NCBI GenBank assembly: GCA_002812745.2
Contig: NCSJ02000228.1
Coordinates: forward strand, 1 to 64,000
From: Scytalidium lignicola
Taxonomy: Eukaryota > Ascomycota > Leotiomycetes
Reading direction: 5' to 3'
DNA length: 64,000 bases
Position numbers and translations under genes: made by a program. Shown in pieces: positions 1-13,637 of the stretch; position 1 is the first letter of the stretch, and every line of letters begins with the position of its first letter. Under the pieces are notes generated by a model. It had not been told where the DNA came from and ran no database searches. It was given only the letters and a program-made list of their open reading frames with translations.

Positions 1-3000
1 CCCAGTAGGGGTGCTGGTGATCGTGAGCGGGTGGCTTCAGAGCATCCATTCAGCTGGGTCCAAGTCCAACCTGCTCCCCCAGCCCAAAGCACCTTTTCCA
101 CCTGACGGGCGCCAATCACACTCCCTCAACCAACAATCCTTCAGTCAACCTTCAGCACCCATCTGCACATCTGCAGATTATCACGATCATCACGATCATC
201 ACCGAGTTCCATACCTCGCGCGCAGACAGACATACATACATACATACACACACATACACACATACAGACAATTTGCAGTTACAGACCGACTTTCTTTCTT
301 TCCAGCCCGCGCGCTACCCGCAGCAATCCTCGTCACATGGATGGCTGGTGAAGCAAGGGCGAGACATTGATCTCTCAAGGTTCTGGAAGATAACTGAGGT
401 GTATTGGCTTTTGCGCGCTTTCCGAGGCCTCCAATCTTGTTTACTGTACCTATCGCATCGTCGCAAGCTGCTCCCATGCGATTCGGATGGGGTCCTGGGT
501 ACAAGTGGAGACCAGATCTCGTGCACGCCATCCCTCCCCCCAAGATGCCCTGTCTGTCACCGCTCAGTAGTACAAGTACCATCTTCTAGGCCATTACGGC
601 ATTATTCGTCCCAGCTTACCAGCTTTCGTCGGTATTACATTACGCCCTCTCGCGTGGTATTCCCTGACCAGCTGCCAGCATCGCCCCGCCCGTCTGGACT
701 GCAGAATCGACGACGCTGTGGTACCCGCTCGCGCTGTCCTCTGAGACACCCACGCAGCGAAAAGCAACTTTCAGCGAACAGCCGACACAACAGCTACGAA
801 AATCGAGGGTGCATGAAGCCGCTGGCGAGACGGTTTACCGGTCGACGGTCTCTAAATCCTATCGCTCTCTCTCGCGTTTGGCTTGCTCTGCAGGCCTAGT
901 AAAGTACTTGGACCGTTGTACAACCAGAATCGAGAGAGCCCGTTGCGCCGTTGTATTGTCTGCCTCGCTATTTGCCTACCCGCCAGTGGTGTCTATCTGT
1001 CTAGCCGTCTACTAGTCCTATCTACTCATCTAATATTCATCAAAGGGATCTCGGCTGTACGGAGTACTTACATATCTCGTCCTAGTTCTTCTCCGGGTAG
1101 CAGCAGCAGCAATAATGTTCTCAACTTAATCGACATCTCAGCTCCGGTACATCTGCTAGTTCGTCTCATGGTCATGATGATGAAATGCGCCCCTGGCCAT
1201 CTGATCCCATGTGTATTTGTTGAGTTGAAGTCGGTAAGTGATCCCGTAATGATGAATAAGGTTACGACTAAGCTAATGGTACAGTAGCTCTCCTGTCAGT
1301 TCAATGTTCAAAAGATCGTAGGTTGCGCCCCCAGCCAACCGCTGCACCCCTTCTTTGCTGCCCATGTTTGGCTGAACAGCTTATGTCTGAAAAGGGAACT
1401 GAATAGCGAAAACGTACATGAAAAACAAGATTCGGCATGGACAAAGCCATCCTTGCAATGTTTAATCTTCGAACACCCGTGCGTGTCTTGTCTCACATAA
1501 CAATCGAGCACTGTTGTGCAACAGCACAGTGCAAAGTTGTAATTGACTTACCCAGACTGCCATGGCCAATGCTACTGTAGTAACCGTGCCTTAATCCCAC
1601 CGCCTCCACCGCCTCCGCCGCTCTTCGCTCTCGGAGTCGCTTCTATTGCCCTAAAGAGCAAACACTAATGGTGGATCCCCGTGCGACTGGCCACTTCATC
1701 AATTGTCTCATCTCTTCCTCGTCCCGTCTCCCTCTATTCGTCGCTTGGGCCGTCGAAAAACGTTGTGATCGTCCGGTCGATTGGGAGGGGTCACAGCTCC
1801 ATGCATACGAAGCCAAGCAAATCCCATTGTTGTTGCTGCGTAGGCAGCAGGAAGTTGACCCTATCAATTCGCAGCGCCGCATCACATCACAATACAGTAA
1901 TTAACGGGTGCAATATTGCTAGGGCCCTAGCTCCTCATCGACTTCATCTCTTGCACCTGACCTCAAGAATGCAGCATTGCGACCAATCCTCGAAGCCAGC
2001 CAACAAAAGCAAACTCCATTAATAGATACAATGTTGGTTGAGGCACACACCCACCCCGTAATGTGTGGCACGGTGGGACCAAGTTATTGGAACTGATGAT
2101 CTACTATGAAGGCTTGCCTTGGCAGTGACATTTCGTGGGTAAGATTCCCGCGACTGCTTATGCAATGGGATTTTCAATGGATAGTTGCACCGTTCTGTGT
2201 GCACGCTGTGGTACAGCACATTATCTCGATCGATGGGACAGCCTTGTGCCCGTTTATTCACCGCCACCTGCAGCCATTGCAAATCAGAGTCGAAAAAACC
2301 ACGAAATTTTTTTGTGGTAACCATTTGGCTTTGAGTTCGTCCACGGATATGTTCTGTACTAGAGAAATTGGCTCGAAAACCTCGCTTCCACAGCACAACC
2401 GCTATGTGCGCAGTAAAAAGTAAAAGCAGGCAAATAATCCTCGGTTATTACCGTGAGAAGACTTGAGGCCATTCGCAACCAATGTCTGTACTTGGCGTAG
2501 TAGCAGTGTTGCAAGACCCGAGAAAAAAATAAAGATCTCGATCTATTTCCCACAGCACTGAAAAGTGGACGGGAGGAACCCTGCCTGCCACGCGAGCGCC
2601 AAAGGCTCGCCAGATGGGGGGGGAGACCCACCCAACCTATCACCTTCGCTCCGCAGCCAATCGCAATTCTCCAGGCATGAATTAAAGGTCGTTGTGGGGT
2701 TCAGCGTCCGTGGTCATGACTCGGGTCGGGAGCGGACCAACTATTTCGCCAATGACAAAGCCACTGGATGATCTTCGCAACTTGGACCATGCCCCCTGAT
2801 ACACCAGAAATATGTCGTGCACCTTAGCTTGTTTCGAAGTCATTGACCCATTTCACCGGGTTCGCAGCAAGCAAACACTTTGGACGAGTGTACCGTAATC
2901 TTTCTGTTCCTCTCCACTCTCGATAAGGAGATTCTAGAATGAGCATCATCGGAGCAGCAGAGTGCGCAGTAAGACAGGCAAACGAAGAAGCTTTGTCCTC

Positions 3001-3200
3001 CCAAATACGACAGAAGGAGGGGCTAGATCCTAGATGCACTGCTGGGGTCGTGATCCTGAGCTGTAACCTGTCGGAGTACTGGGATGATCTGCGGGCTACT
3101 GTATCACAGAAACATCAGCATTTTACAGTGTTATTATTATTGAAGACACACAGAAAAAAGTCATCTCCGTCGTCCCTGTAGGGGATTCTGACGTCCCCCT
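1..3200. other. Gene-free region, moderate GC
   Basis: I see no supportable gene. The longest open frames (for example about 208 codons near 273-899) have no family motifs, and many apparent starts are not ATG. Pyrimidine runs, CA/CATA repeats, a CAG run near 1101-1111 and a TACGGAGTA motif at 1058-1066 resemble promoter or 5' leader DNA of fungal regulatory genes. The region could be upstream DNA of a gene lying left of the window. A 37-codon ATG-initiated frame at about 479-589 could be an upstream ORF if the region is transcribed. Confidence 0.5.
223..269. repeat. CATA/CA microsatellite
   Basis: Imperfect run of CAGA, CATA and CA units. It sits just left of a pyrimidine tract ending in CCAG. 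Confidence 0.85.
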
Positions 3201-6200
3201 CATCATCCCCTCCATCGTCCTGGCGCAGGGCTTAAGCGAATCGACCACTCAGCCCAAAAGCCGAAGGACCCGGGATGCTGCATTGGGACGTCTTTCTGAA
3301 ATCCCTCCCCGGTTTACCCGCTGGGCACTTTTCCGTGGTTGTTTCGTCGTATTCATCGCATTCCTTCGCATGAAATCATTTCCCTACGCATGCGGGAAAC
3401 GCATACCCCATGCTGCTGCCGATATTCCTGTCGAGGAATCTGCCCAAAACACAAAAGGTGGTTTTTTTNGGGGGGGATCTGAACTGTCAGCGCGCAAATT
3501 GGTATTGCTCAAATTATGTCAGCAAAGACACAGTGTCGCTGGAATTATTTAATAACTACTGTAATATCACTGGTTGCGCTGGGTAAGTACTGCCTGTTAT
3601 GGAAAGCTCTATCAATCAACACTCCAAGATGCTGGAAGCAGCAGCATTAGGTCTAAGCTCCCTGTGCCACATTTTTTTTCTTCATAGCTCTTCATTCAGT
3701 AAGTGGTAACAGCGGCAAGGCGTGCCCGTAATTTACCAGTACTGTTGCACTTCTGGCAAGTCTTGTTATTTTTGCATTATGCCGCAGTAGCCAAGCAAAA
3801 TAATTTCTATGGTCCGTCCACCACCCAGCCTTGTTCCAGAACGCCCGGTCGGAGCAGACCCAGCACTCCCTCCAAGGCGGGTTCCAACACAGAGGTTCGA
3901 ACGGTTTTCTTCCCGTAAGCGAGTCGCTTACGGATGGCACGTGCATCTTATAGTGTTCAGTTCAGTTGGGAGACGGATATTGCCAGCACTACTGTCTTTC
4001 GCAAGGAACAAGGCCCGACACAATTGTCTCGGAGAACTTGAACTGTTCCTTTTTTTGTTTTGTTTGAGACTCGAGATTGAAGTCTCTCACCCTATTAGAG
4101 GTAACGTTGCTGTTTCATAGATTTTACTCTGTTTTTCACGGAAAATGCTCGTTATAATGGCGTTTATTAGGTTAACAATGGCGGGTTCCGGGCATCGGCT
4201 GGTTCGGCTCTGGTTCAACAAGATTGCTGCTTACGGGGCATTCCGGCCTTATGTGTCGGTTTAAGGTTAGCTTTTGACAAATGGCATTGATGGATGAATA
4301 AGCGATCTCAACTGCTGGAACCCCTACCACAGTACTGCACAAGCCAAAAGAGCTTGAAATTTGGCGAACAGACCACTCTGATGACGATTATTCACCCATC
4401 CAGCATGCGTTATGCGTCAGCGAGAAGACGAAGGGGGGAAAGAAAAGAAAATGCTGACCCCGTGACCCTTTATCAAACCAGTTTCAGAGCAAGGTAAGGG
4501 AGTACCCTTGCCTCGAGAGAAAATCATAATAATATATCATATATTTTTCTTATTCTGTCTTTTACAGCATAAAAGACAATTCAGAGGAATAAGCAATTTC
4601 CACGATCAGATCGCCTAGGTAACAAAAAAAAGTCACACTTTCCACACGACTAACCCTGTAACAACTGTGGCAAAACACAAAAACCAAAAAGCATCGTTGA
4701 AACCAACAAACGATATGCAAGCTGGGCAAGCCAAGGTTTGATAGAGTGTCATTNGGGGGGGTTATCGCCCCCAGTTTCTGAATCCATACTAGCTGAGCGA
4801 AACCGTTGTTTAAAAGGAGCTACCCGTAATTGGGTCCCAAAGTGCGGCACACCTACGCTTCGCAACGGTCGCCCGCAGAACTTTCGGACCCGAGGATCAA
4901 TCATGATAGGCCATTTCGTGTATTTTGTCGCAATTCCCACTCTGCCCGTTGCAGCAGCCCAGCAGCCCTTCCAGTTCCCATTAAGTGGGCGAAGGAGTCT
5001 CGGGAGCGACTGGCCCGGGGTGGCTCTACGAAAATAGGAAAGGGAGAGCCATCATCGCCAAGCTGCCTTAATTTTTTCCTTCTTTTCTATTTTTGTCTGG
5101 CGAGTTAACCGCCAACAATACTACAATACTAAGTACAAAAATATTTGGCTGGCTGGGCCCCCCTCGCCCTTTTCTGATGCCCAGGAGATTAGACCTCTGT
5201 GCATCGCAGCGCAAAGCAAAGTCTGTTCACCTGACGACACGAAAAAAAGATTGAGTCGCCAAAACTAACTAACACAGCATAGCCCGCCGTTTGATTGTGA
5301 AACCATTTAGCAGGACCCAGCCTTGCGAAAAGTGGAATTGGCGGTACATACCGTAACCGACTGCAAAGCAATGCCGTTGCTAGCATAACTTACAGGTACT
5401 ACAGTATATACGGACGGTGCTCTGGGCTTATCGCATTTGCACAAGCACGATTTTTTTAATGGAGGCCTATGGTTCAGGTCAGCAACGGAGTCCGAGGAGC
5501 TGGATAGGGCTTTCGTTAGCAGCGGCTTGGTGCGGGGACCGTTGGATCCCAGCGAAAAAGTTCCGTGTGAACAGGACTTGTCCCTTCACTTTCAGCCAAA
5601 GCTAAGGGGCCAAGGGAGAAGACGGTTCGCGCTTACCCTCATTCAGCAATATTAGACGAAATCGTGTGGTGAAGCGATGTGTGTGTGGCTGGACTTAGCG
5701 AAAGTTTCCGTGGCTTGGCAATTGACTGCGAGCCAACCAATCCCTGCTGCGGCCACGAGGAACGGAAAGCTGTATTTGCCTAATCCGGTACAATCCTACG
5801 CCGGGCTTGGCAATTTGCAGTCTAGCGCGCTCACCTCCTGACATTCACCAGGCTGTTTTAGGCACTAATCCCCTCTCCCAACCCCGGACAATCGATGAGA
5901 TTGGAAAGAGTTCGAGACCAGAAGAAAGTGAGATCCTCCCATGAGGCTGAAGTCCACAACCACAGAGAATTCTGTTGGTACCGCCGTCCTCACAAGTTTC
6001 TTTTCGGCATGTCTTCTTACTGGGTCCCAGTTTCGGTCTACAGCTACACATACATTCTACAGAGGAGAGCCATGGTGTGCCGTGGGTGCATATAAACTTT
6101 TTGGGTTGGCAGTTAGGGTTGATCATGACAGGATGAAACCAACCCAACCCCAAGCCCCAGTGGCGGTATGATCGCCAGAAATGCATGGGTGGTGTCTGCA

Positions 6201-7578
6201 GGGCATAAGTTAACCCGTAGGCAAAAAATGGTACATCATGTACGGTAGTCAGCACCGGGACTTCGGCGGTAGTTCCAGGACAGGCCAAACGAGGAGGGGG
6301 GACGCTGGGGAGAGAAGAAAAGCGAATGGGCTGGTCAGATCTCTGCAGATTATCGCTTTCGCCAATCTCGCCAGCGAAATAACGGGCGCCAAGAGAAAAC
6401 TGAGTCTAACCACACACACAAACCGTACACTCAAATGCCACGAAAAAGCCGACCCCAGACCAAGACAACCCCTCTCGCTTCCAAGAGGGTCTGTGTGGTT
6501 TTTGGCGGACGGCAGCGACCGATTGGGAGCGCCTCAAGTTATTTATAGCTCTAGGCCCCCTACCCTGGTATGCCAAGCAGTGTAACTTCATGTACGGGTT
6601 TACAATGAGGTAACCACGGAACGTGAGCAAATCGCGTGTGCTCCTGTACGAAAACAAATCACTGACATAATGAATGCTGACAAGGAAAGTGTCAACGTAA
6701 CGTACTCTATATTGTTGGCCTTGCTCCGGTTGGCGGCTTTCCTGTACTGTGCCTTGGGTTCAGAGCCGCACAGTTATCGACTTTGCTGTACCACCTTTTT
6801 ACAACTTACAGCTTTGCAGCTTCTTTCCGAGACATTTATTGATCAAGGGGGTTAAAAAGAAGGATGGTTTGCTCCTGCGATTCGAAATAGCCATTGTTGG
6901 TTGGCGGGCAACGAAGTTTTTGCATTATTTGATCTCCGTCATTTTACTTTGTTACCGGGCACGGGTAATGGTATTTCTTCCAATTCCCCACAAAGCACCT
7001 CAAACCCATCCAATTCCCCTATCGCACTACCAAAGCCAGCTCCCATTCCATCCATCACATCCGAAGCACCAGAAGGTGAGATCTACAGTAATGTAATGTA
7101 CCGCACTGTACGTCCGGGTATGGTACCACTAGGCTTTCGCAGGCCCCGACAGCAACGAAACTAAACCAGCTTCTCTTCTTCGATACTTTCCACGTTGGCG
7201 CAGGGGGCGGTATCGGGGTATCGTGGACCAAACGTGGGTCCCGTGCAAGGTATCTATCTGCATATCTTTTGGTGCAACCCAGGACCACGGCACTTTTTGT
7301 GTCCGACCGATCCTTGATATGAAAAAAAAAAACGGACCTTGTATAAACGGCTCAATTCTCGTCGCTGATTGGCTACTTTACGAGGGTTTTCCCCAATTGC
7401 CCTCTTCAGTACACAACGACGAAATCTCTTGTGTGTGTTTTTTTCTTACTTTTCAATTTTATTACCGTGTATTATTGTCTGGATAAAAATTTTATTTTTT
7501 TTTAGTGTACTTCCGCCCCCTCTCTCTCCCCCTTGCTTGGTAGCCGTATTCATTTGTATTTGGTGTGTTATGATGTAT

Positions 7579-7592
7579 GTGTGTGTGTGTGT
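7579..7592. repeat. (GT)n microsatellite
   Basis: Uninterrupted GT dinucleotide run of about seven units. Confidence 0.8.
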
Positions 7593-7620
7593 TGCATTTC
7601 CGTGGTGGAGCAATCCACCA

Positions 7621-7643
7621 CTCTCTCTCTATCTCTCTCTCTC
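7621..7643. repeat. (CT)n microsatellite
   Basis: CT dinucleotide run interrupted by a single A. Confidence 0.85.
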
Positions 7644-7806
7644 GCAAGCCATACCTGATTTAGCAGTTTTGCAACGTCAATCTATTTACAGTACTATGGT
7701 CCTTCTTCTTGTTTGCCAAAGATTCTCGTGGGAGATTTATTGAGGCTCTGATAAAAACTCGGGCATGCATTACCTTTTTCGGAATTTTTCAATAGCAAGG
7801 TTGTTA

Positions 7807-7831
7807 TGTACTGTACTGTACTGTACTGTAC
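7807..7831. repeat. TGTAC pentamer repeat, five copies
   Basis: Five perfect tandem TGTAC units. Two consecutive units contain the palindrome GTACTGTAC. The same core recurs singly in many other intergenic stretches of this window (see findings). Confidence 0.9.
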
Positions 7832-7990
7832 ATGTTGGTATGGTGAAGCGGTCGAGGCATGCCCTTCTGGGTGGTCAATTCGGTACCCTATCACCAACAT
7901 CCAACCAACCCACTCTCGGTGCTTAGAAGATATTAATCGGCCGCAAAACAAGAATGGCCTTATTTTAATGGGATTAGGTTTGTAGTTGTT

Positions 7991-10273
7991 GGAGACAGTT
8001 GCAGTTAATGTGGTGACAATGGTGGTTTTTTCCAGGCCCTTTTTTAATTTTCTTATTCCACTTTCTTTATCGCTCTCCCTCTTCTTATGAAAGGAACTTG
8101 ATTTAATCCTGGTTTGTTTAGATTGTAAAAAAATATTGTATTAGAATTCCTGCCAAAAGTAGCTGTTTACAAGTCTAATATTATTTTTAATACCTTGACA
8201 ATATTGTTGTGCTATTTCTACAGAGTAAGTAGTAGGGTTTCCCATCAAAAGTGGATGGGAATTACAAGTTGATGGTAACTTTTCGGGTAGAGCCCTCACC
8301 GGGATGCATTGATTCATGTAGAGGTTGAAAACTTTCAATGGGGGCAGTTTCTGTTTGACGACCAAGCCCATAATGTATATGAGTATAGTACAGAAATCTT
8401 CACCTAAATATCCATTCTACTATTTTTGTTAAAGTAGTCCGCTGGAATTAACTCCGTTGAGTTCGAATATCATAGCTTGAATATTTTTTTTCAATATGCT
8501 ATTTTCAAAAGAACGTTTTCCTTCCAGCGCATTGATAAAGAACGCACACAGAATAATAATCTTGCCTAATCAATGCCGTACTCATATTTGGCACACTCGC
8601 TCTTGATATTGAGACATACAAGAATATAAACTCCAAAACAAGCGTTCTCCAGAATATTCACGCTCATGGGTATTGAAATTTAGCACGTAAAAGAAACGCC
8701 TTTCTAGCATCATATGAACATTAGCATATACTTTATGCCTTGGAGTGATTAAGTTGTAGCTGGACCTCCGGTGTATATAATTCACCATGTCTTATTATTA
8801 TTATGAGATTTGAAGTCGTTATATCTTCACAAAGACAGGTAAGTAAATACTACTTCTGGAAAAAAGAGGTCCTGCTACAGCCATCGTATGAACATTTAAA
8901 TCGCCTTATCCGCATAATACTCCGTGAAATTCCTATATTAATTGACTTAATCTTGGCTGTCGTTTTTATTACTCCCGAATCGTTTTCATAATCATACGTA
9001 CTATACTGTCTAAAACCATCTTGGATCTAAGAACCAAAGTGGATAGACTCGGGTGGTTTAGGTAGATCTTGTTGCCAAGATGAAAAATACATGATGCATT
9101 TCTCTTCGTTTCTTTGGATTTCAATACCAACTTTTTTTTTTGAACTCATGTGAAATATCGCTAGTGTATATTTTGTGTGAGCCAGGTTATCCTTTCTTCC
9201 ATGCCCCTACTGCTTTCTCTCTTGTAGAAATTCACCTGCCGTATGCCTGAGAGATTATTGTCTTGTATCCAAAAATCAAGAGTGCTTGCTGTTGAATGGG
9301 ATTTTCCTGCCCACCCTTTGTGAGCTTTACAGCCATGATGCTCCGTGGTATAGTCTCTCACGAACATCAGCAATATATTAGGTCGTTTCCAATGAGCTTC
9401 TATTATTACACAATAACCTGTAGCTTTAGATATGCCTGCATCCTCTACTTAGCTCTCGACGAGATATTGGTGTTAATGCTCTCGTGTGAGGCCGTGGCTT
9501 TTCTTTTAACAAACGCTCCCATCCCCTACTCAGATGTTCAATTGTAACATTTTCAGATGAATCACAACTGACATCGGTATCTTGAGCAGAAGCCAAAGAT
9601 TGAGACGATTGAGTTGTCTCGATCTGCACGTATTTTCCTAGTTCAGGACTACCACAATCATTTCTTGGAATCTCAAGAGTTCGAAAGTATTCTTGCTGAA
9701 CAAGTTCACGGAATTAATACTCTGATTAGATGATTTATTTTGACAGTATCGTTGACGATAAATTGCGTTGATACATGGCGAGAGTTGTCACAGGAAGGAT
9801 TCTGGAACTGAGAAATCACATTTCTGGTGCTTTTATATTACGAGCAGGTTGGTTTTAGGAAAGTCCATCTTGATCTAGATTCACCAAATATGCTCCTGAT
9901 CATGTAGTATAAATTAGATAATTCATGTGCAGGTCTTCGTTATAGGCTTGTTATTCACTTCCTCTATGCTAAACTCTCACCCTATTTGAAGAACCTGTTG
10001 AGTCTATATTAATAAATCATGTCTACATTAGCCTAGTGTGTTGTAAGGGTCGCTCAAAATTCATTGGAATACTGTTTCAATTATAACTATCTAATAACGA
10101 GCAATCTATTGCATAGTGATTTGCATGCATTCATTTTTTTAATGCTGTAACATTTCGAGTGATAGCTGCCATTCGTCAAATTCATGTGATCAGAAAACAT
10201 GGCGTGAAAGTGATCATATTGAATATTAGGGTGTACAATATGAGTGGCTTTATTAAAGTATCTAATAATACTG
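7991..10273. other. AT-rich gene-free region
   Basis: AT content rises clearly compared with the first 5 kb. Short open frames on the minus strand around 9161-9373 and 9426-9710 read somewhat like coding sequence, but have no convincing start, no recognisable family and no clear splice partners. They may be relics or chance. I see no RNA gene here. Confidence 0.4.
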
Positions 10274-13200
10274 CTACAATACAAGCCATCTACTTGTAAT
10301 GGCCCGAGCAAGGTTCTGGTTGCCGCTTGCAACATATATTGCCTGGAGGTTATAAGCAGCCTCGACTACAAGATCTTCGCTGCCTCCTTGATTGCCACAA
10401 ACGCTAGCTTCCTCTAGTACTCGTGAATAGTAAGGTGCTGCAAGGTTCGATAGACCAAGCATATTATATGCCCTGGCAATATTATAGTGTGCTTCCTGCC
10501 GCTCCTCGATCCTAAAGGATTCGCGGCGCTGTTCGTAATAGCGAAACATGAAAGTCAGGCCTTGCACGATAAGATGTTGCCGATTCTCAGCCTGCCGTTT
10601 CAGTGAATAATGAATATATGCCAGCCCAATATTTAGGTGAATTACAGGATTTGTAGGATCCAACGCAAGAGCTCTGAAGAAGTAATCTAGTAATTTGTAA
10701 GTACTTGATGTAAGGATAGCGTTGAAATGTACTCACTCAAGGCATATGCATAACTGGTCCCCGTGTATAGTATATGACCATAGAGCATAAGAAGTGCGGT
10801 ATCCATATCATCGTTGACTATAGCACGACCACTCTCGTCCTGAGCCGAGTATGAGCCCTTTTCCGCAAAGTACTTTTCTCGCTGCGTTTTGTCTACTAAA
10901 GAGAAGTCCATAGCTTTAATCTGCCGTAATATATACTTTTGTGTAGGTCCCGAGTTATACCATGAAATCGGTGATTGACATATTCTTGTGATAGCTGCAA
11001 ACATTCTGTATGAATCTGTGGTAAACTGGTATTCCTTCATGAAAAAACGAGCCACGGATACGCAAGTTTCTTCGTCGTTTGTTAAGAGAGCGCAAGCTAG
11101 AGTCGAATAATTAGCTAAGTAAATAGCTGAACAGTAGGTGTCGTAACGTACTACACCAACAAACATGAATCAGAAACATGTCTTCTCTAGAGTGATAGAA
11201 TACAATAGCATCTTTAGCGGCTTCGCATATTTCATATGAATCGCGACCTCTCCCAACCCTGGCAAGGCAAATTGCGAATTCAAGGAATATATCCAGCCAG
11301 ACGCTGAAAGAGATACCCCGGTAGTCAGCAGGAATCTCTGCTTGTGAAAGTTTGCTACTATCCTGAGCATGGGCTCCTAGATCTGCAAGAGTCAATTAGC
11401 ACGGCACAATTGTAAGAAAGGTTGAACAAACTATGTGAAAGTCGATCGGCCATAGCAGAGATATCGGAATCTAGTGGAGTTTGTGCTTGAAGCCTTGAAT
11501 CGCGGGAGTATCCCAGGAAGTGGACATATTTATCCCAGGGATAAAAGGTCTTACAACTTCTAAAATCATTAATAAGGTCTCCAGCTGCATCCATCCAGGA
11601 CTGCATAGCTTCTTCATCACCATCTCTCATCTGGCTACGTTTTGCCTGCATAATCAGATATTGAGTGTGCAACTGCTCAGATCTGGCAGCTTCATCCTTC
11701 AGCCTGTCTACCGGGTTAGCAAGTCGACGAGGTTTATACTGCGACTTTCGTGGCTGCTTGTCTTTCATAAGGTACTGAGCATTTGATTGTGAACCCTCGA
11801 CACCAGCCTCGACCTCGGACGAGGCTAATCCTTGTGCTCTTCTAAGTGACATAACTTCGTTAACAAATATGAAGGCCTGCTTCTGTTCATTAAGTTCCTC
11901 ATACAACTTTGCGAGTTGTATGCGAGCTTCGATATTGTTCTCATCGATCTGGATTGCTGTCTGGAAACACTCTTCTGCCTGTTGCTTCATTGATATTCGA
12001 AAATAACAGGTACCAAGTTGGACTTGGAGTAAGGCGTCTGCATGTCCGGCTACTTTTATCAAAGGCTCATAGAATGTCAGCGCATTCCTGTGGAGGTCAG
12101 ATGCAAGGAGTTGATCAGCAGCTTCACGAAATAAATCCGGATAATCTAGCACCTTATCTTCCCCGGAGCTATTCGAAGGATCTAGAATATTTAGATGGTG
12201 CTAAATATGTTAGAAAGAGATATTATCGAGGGTAACAAAGAATAATACCATCGCTTCGTCATGATCACCTAGCTGTAGACGATATAAACCAAGCTTGACT
12301 CGTAGTTCTAGCGGAAGACTCGGCCCATAAGTCTCAGGCGGAAATCGTCCGGCAACGAACTTAGGGATCTCTGTCCTTCTAATGGCATCATAATCCCATT
12401 CGCAATCGCTACTTGTGATATCATCCCAATAATCTTCAGTTTGACGGCCAACCATCCAACGAGAAATAGACTTGAGTTCTTTTATAGCCTCATCATACTG
12501 GCCTAGGTATCCATACAGCTCTACATAGATATTAATATCTGACCAACTAAGGACATCACGTAGGTTGGGCGTAATGGTCTTGAAGTTGGCTATACTCTGA
12601 ACATATAGATCTTTAGCTATCTCGGCCTGGTCTTGGTCAATGTAGGCCTCTGCGAGGTTGCGGAGCACGCTGGTGTCTTGAGGGCGCCGACTCAGAATAA
12701 TCTTATACTCCGAGATAGCTAGGTTTGTGTTTCCTTGTTCCATATGAAGTGCAGCTTTTCCATATCGAGCTTCGAGATTCTTAGAGTCTGCACGTAATGC
12801 AGATGAATAACAGAATTGTGCCGAAGGAACATACCTGGCTCTATGCTCGCCAGTTTCTTCCAGAGCAAATCTTGCGCAATTCAGCCAAGCATTCACATCC
12901 CTTGGCCTAAGATGAGCAGCATACATGAGAGCCATAAGAGCTTTGTTAGTATCTCCTATTTCTTCAAAGATAGTCGCTAAAAGTGTCCAAGCCTCATAAG
13001 TCTCAGCATTGATCCGAATGACCTCGGAAACAATTTGCCTCGCTTCATCATAGTCTTGCTGGATGAAAGCTTCTGAGGCTCTACTTAGTCTCAGCTTGAT
13101 ATCACCCGTTGGTTCCGCGGCTTTGCGAGGGCCTCTTGGCCCACCACGGCCACGGCCACGGGCCCCACGTCCAGCACGAGCAACACTGCTCCATCGACTT

Positions 13201-13637
13201 CTACCTCTTCCAGAACGTGTCATTGTAGGTGCTAAGGTATCATTATCTGAAGCTGCGGAGTCATCCTCATCCCCACTACTCTCGCTCCTTTGAGCCGCTC
13301 TGAACTTTAGGACTGATTGTTTGAACTTGGCCATATTTGCTTGATGCTCAAGGTAATCTGAATCTGCATCTGATATTTCACCGCCTTGTCTACATAAACG
13401 TTAATGATAGACTAACATAAAAGAATTTAACGAGACATACTCAGTACCCAGTTCTTGTAAAAAGTCATGATCATCTGCATCGTGATCCCTAGTCGATTGA
13501 GCAGTACCTTTGTTGGAAAGAGAAACATTATAACTTTGATTAGAAGTATCTTGCAACGTAGAACTCTCGCCAAACCACGCAAAATTTGGCATACGAGTTG
13601 AATCTTCGGGATCGGGATATTGGCTATTTTCAGCCAT
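10274..13637 (-). CDS. tfc4: TFIIIC TPR subunit Tfc4/Sfc4 (tau131-like)
   Basis: Subunit of RNA polymerase III initiation factor TFIIIC. In yeast it bridges A-box-bound TFIIIC to TFIIIB on tRNA genes, in the nucleus. The model has six exons: 13441-13637, 12249-13389, 11432-12200, 11152-11382, 10737-11096 and 10274-10686. They join in phase to give 1036 residues, close to the known family size. The N-terminus is acidic and ends in an Arg/Gly-rich stretch (about residues 126-154). Tandem TPR repeats follow (LLATIFEEIGDTNKALMA, ARYGKAALHMEQGNTNLAIS), and a second TPR array fills the C-terminal half. Donors are GTATGT, GTATTA, GTTTGT, GTACGT and GTGAGT. The fourth exon boundary was chosen because it restores the reading frame into the DEETC block. 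The ATG at 13635-13637 is the first in frame. I am very sure of the family and fairly sure of each splice site. Confidence 0.93.

Larger units (their letters stand above)
3201..7990. other. Gene-free region with promoter-like simple sequence
   Basis: No coding region is supported. Frames of 100-147 codons occur (5845-6288 minus, 6238-6585 plus), but they lack family motifs and spliceable continuations, and the minus one has no ATG start. The segment holds T and A homopolymers, two ambiguous bases (3469, 4754) beside G runs, scattered TACAGTA/TACTGTA motifs, and the simple repeats listed separately. Confidence 0.45.

Noticed and set aside
5845..6288. 147-codon cysteine-containing minus-strand frame as a small secreted protein
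   Set aside because: It begins at TTG, has no signal peptide and no ATG upstream in frame.
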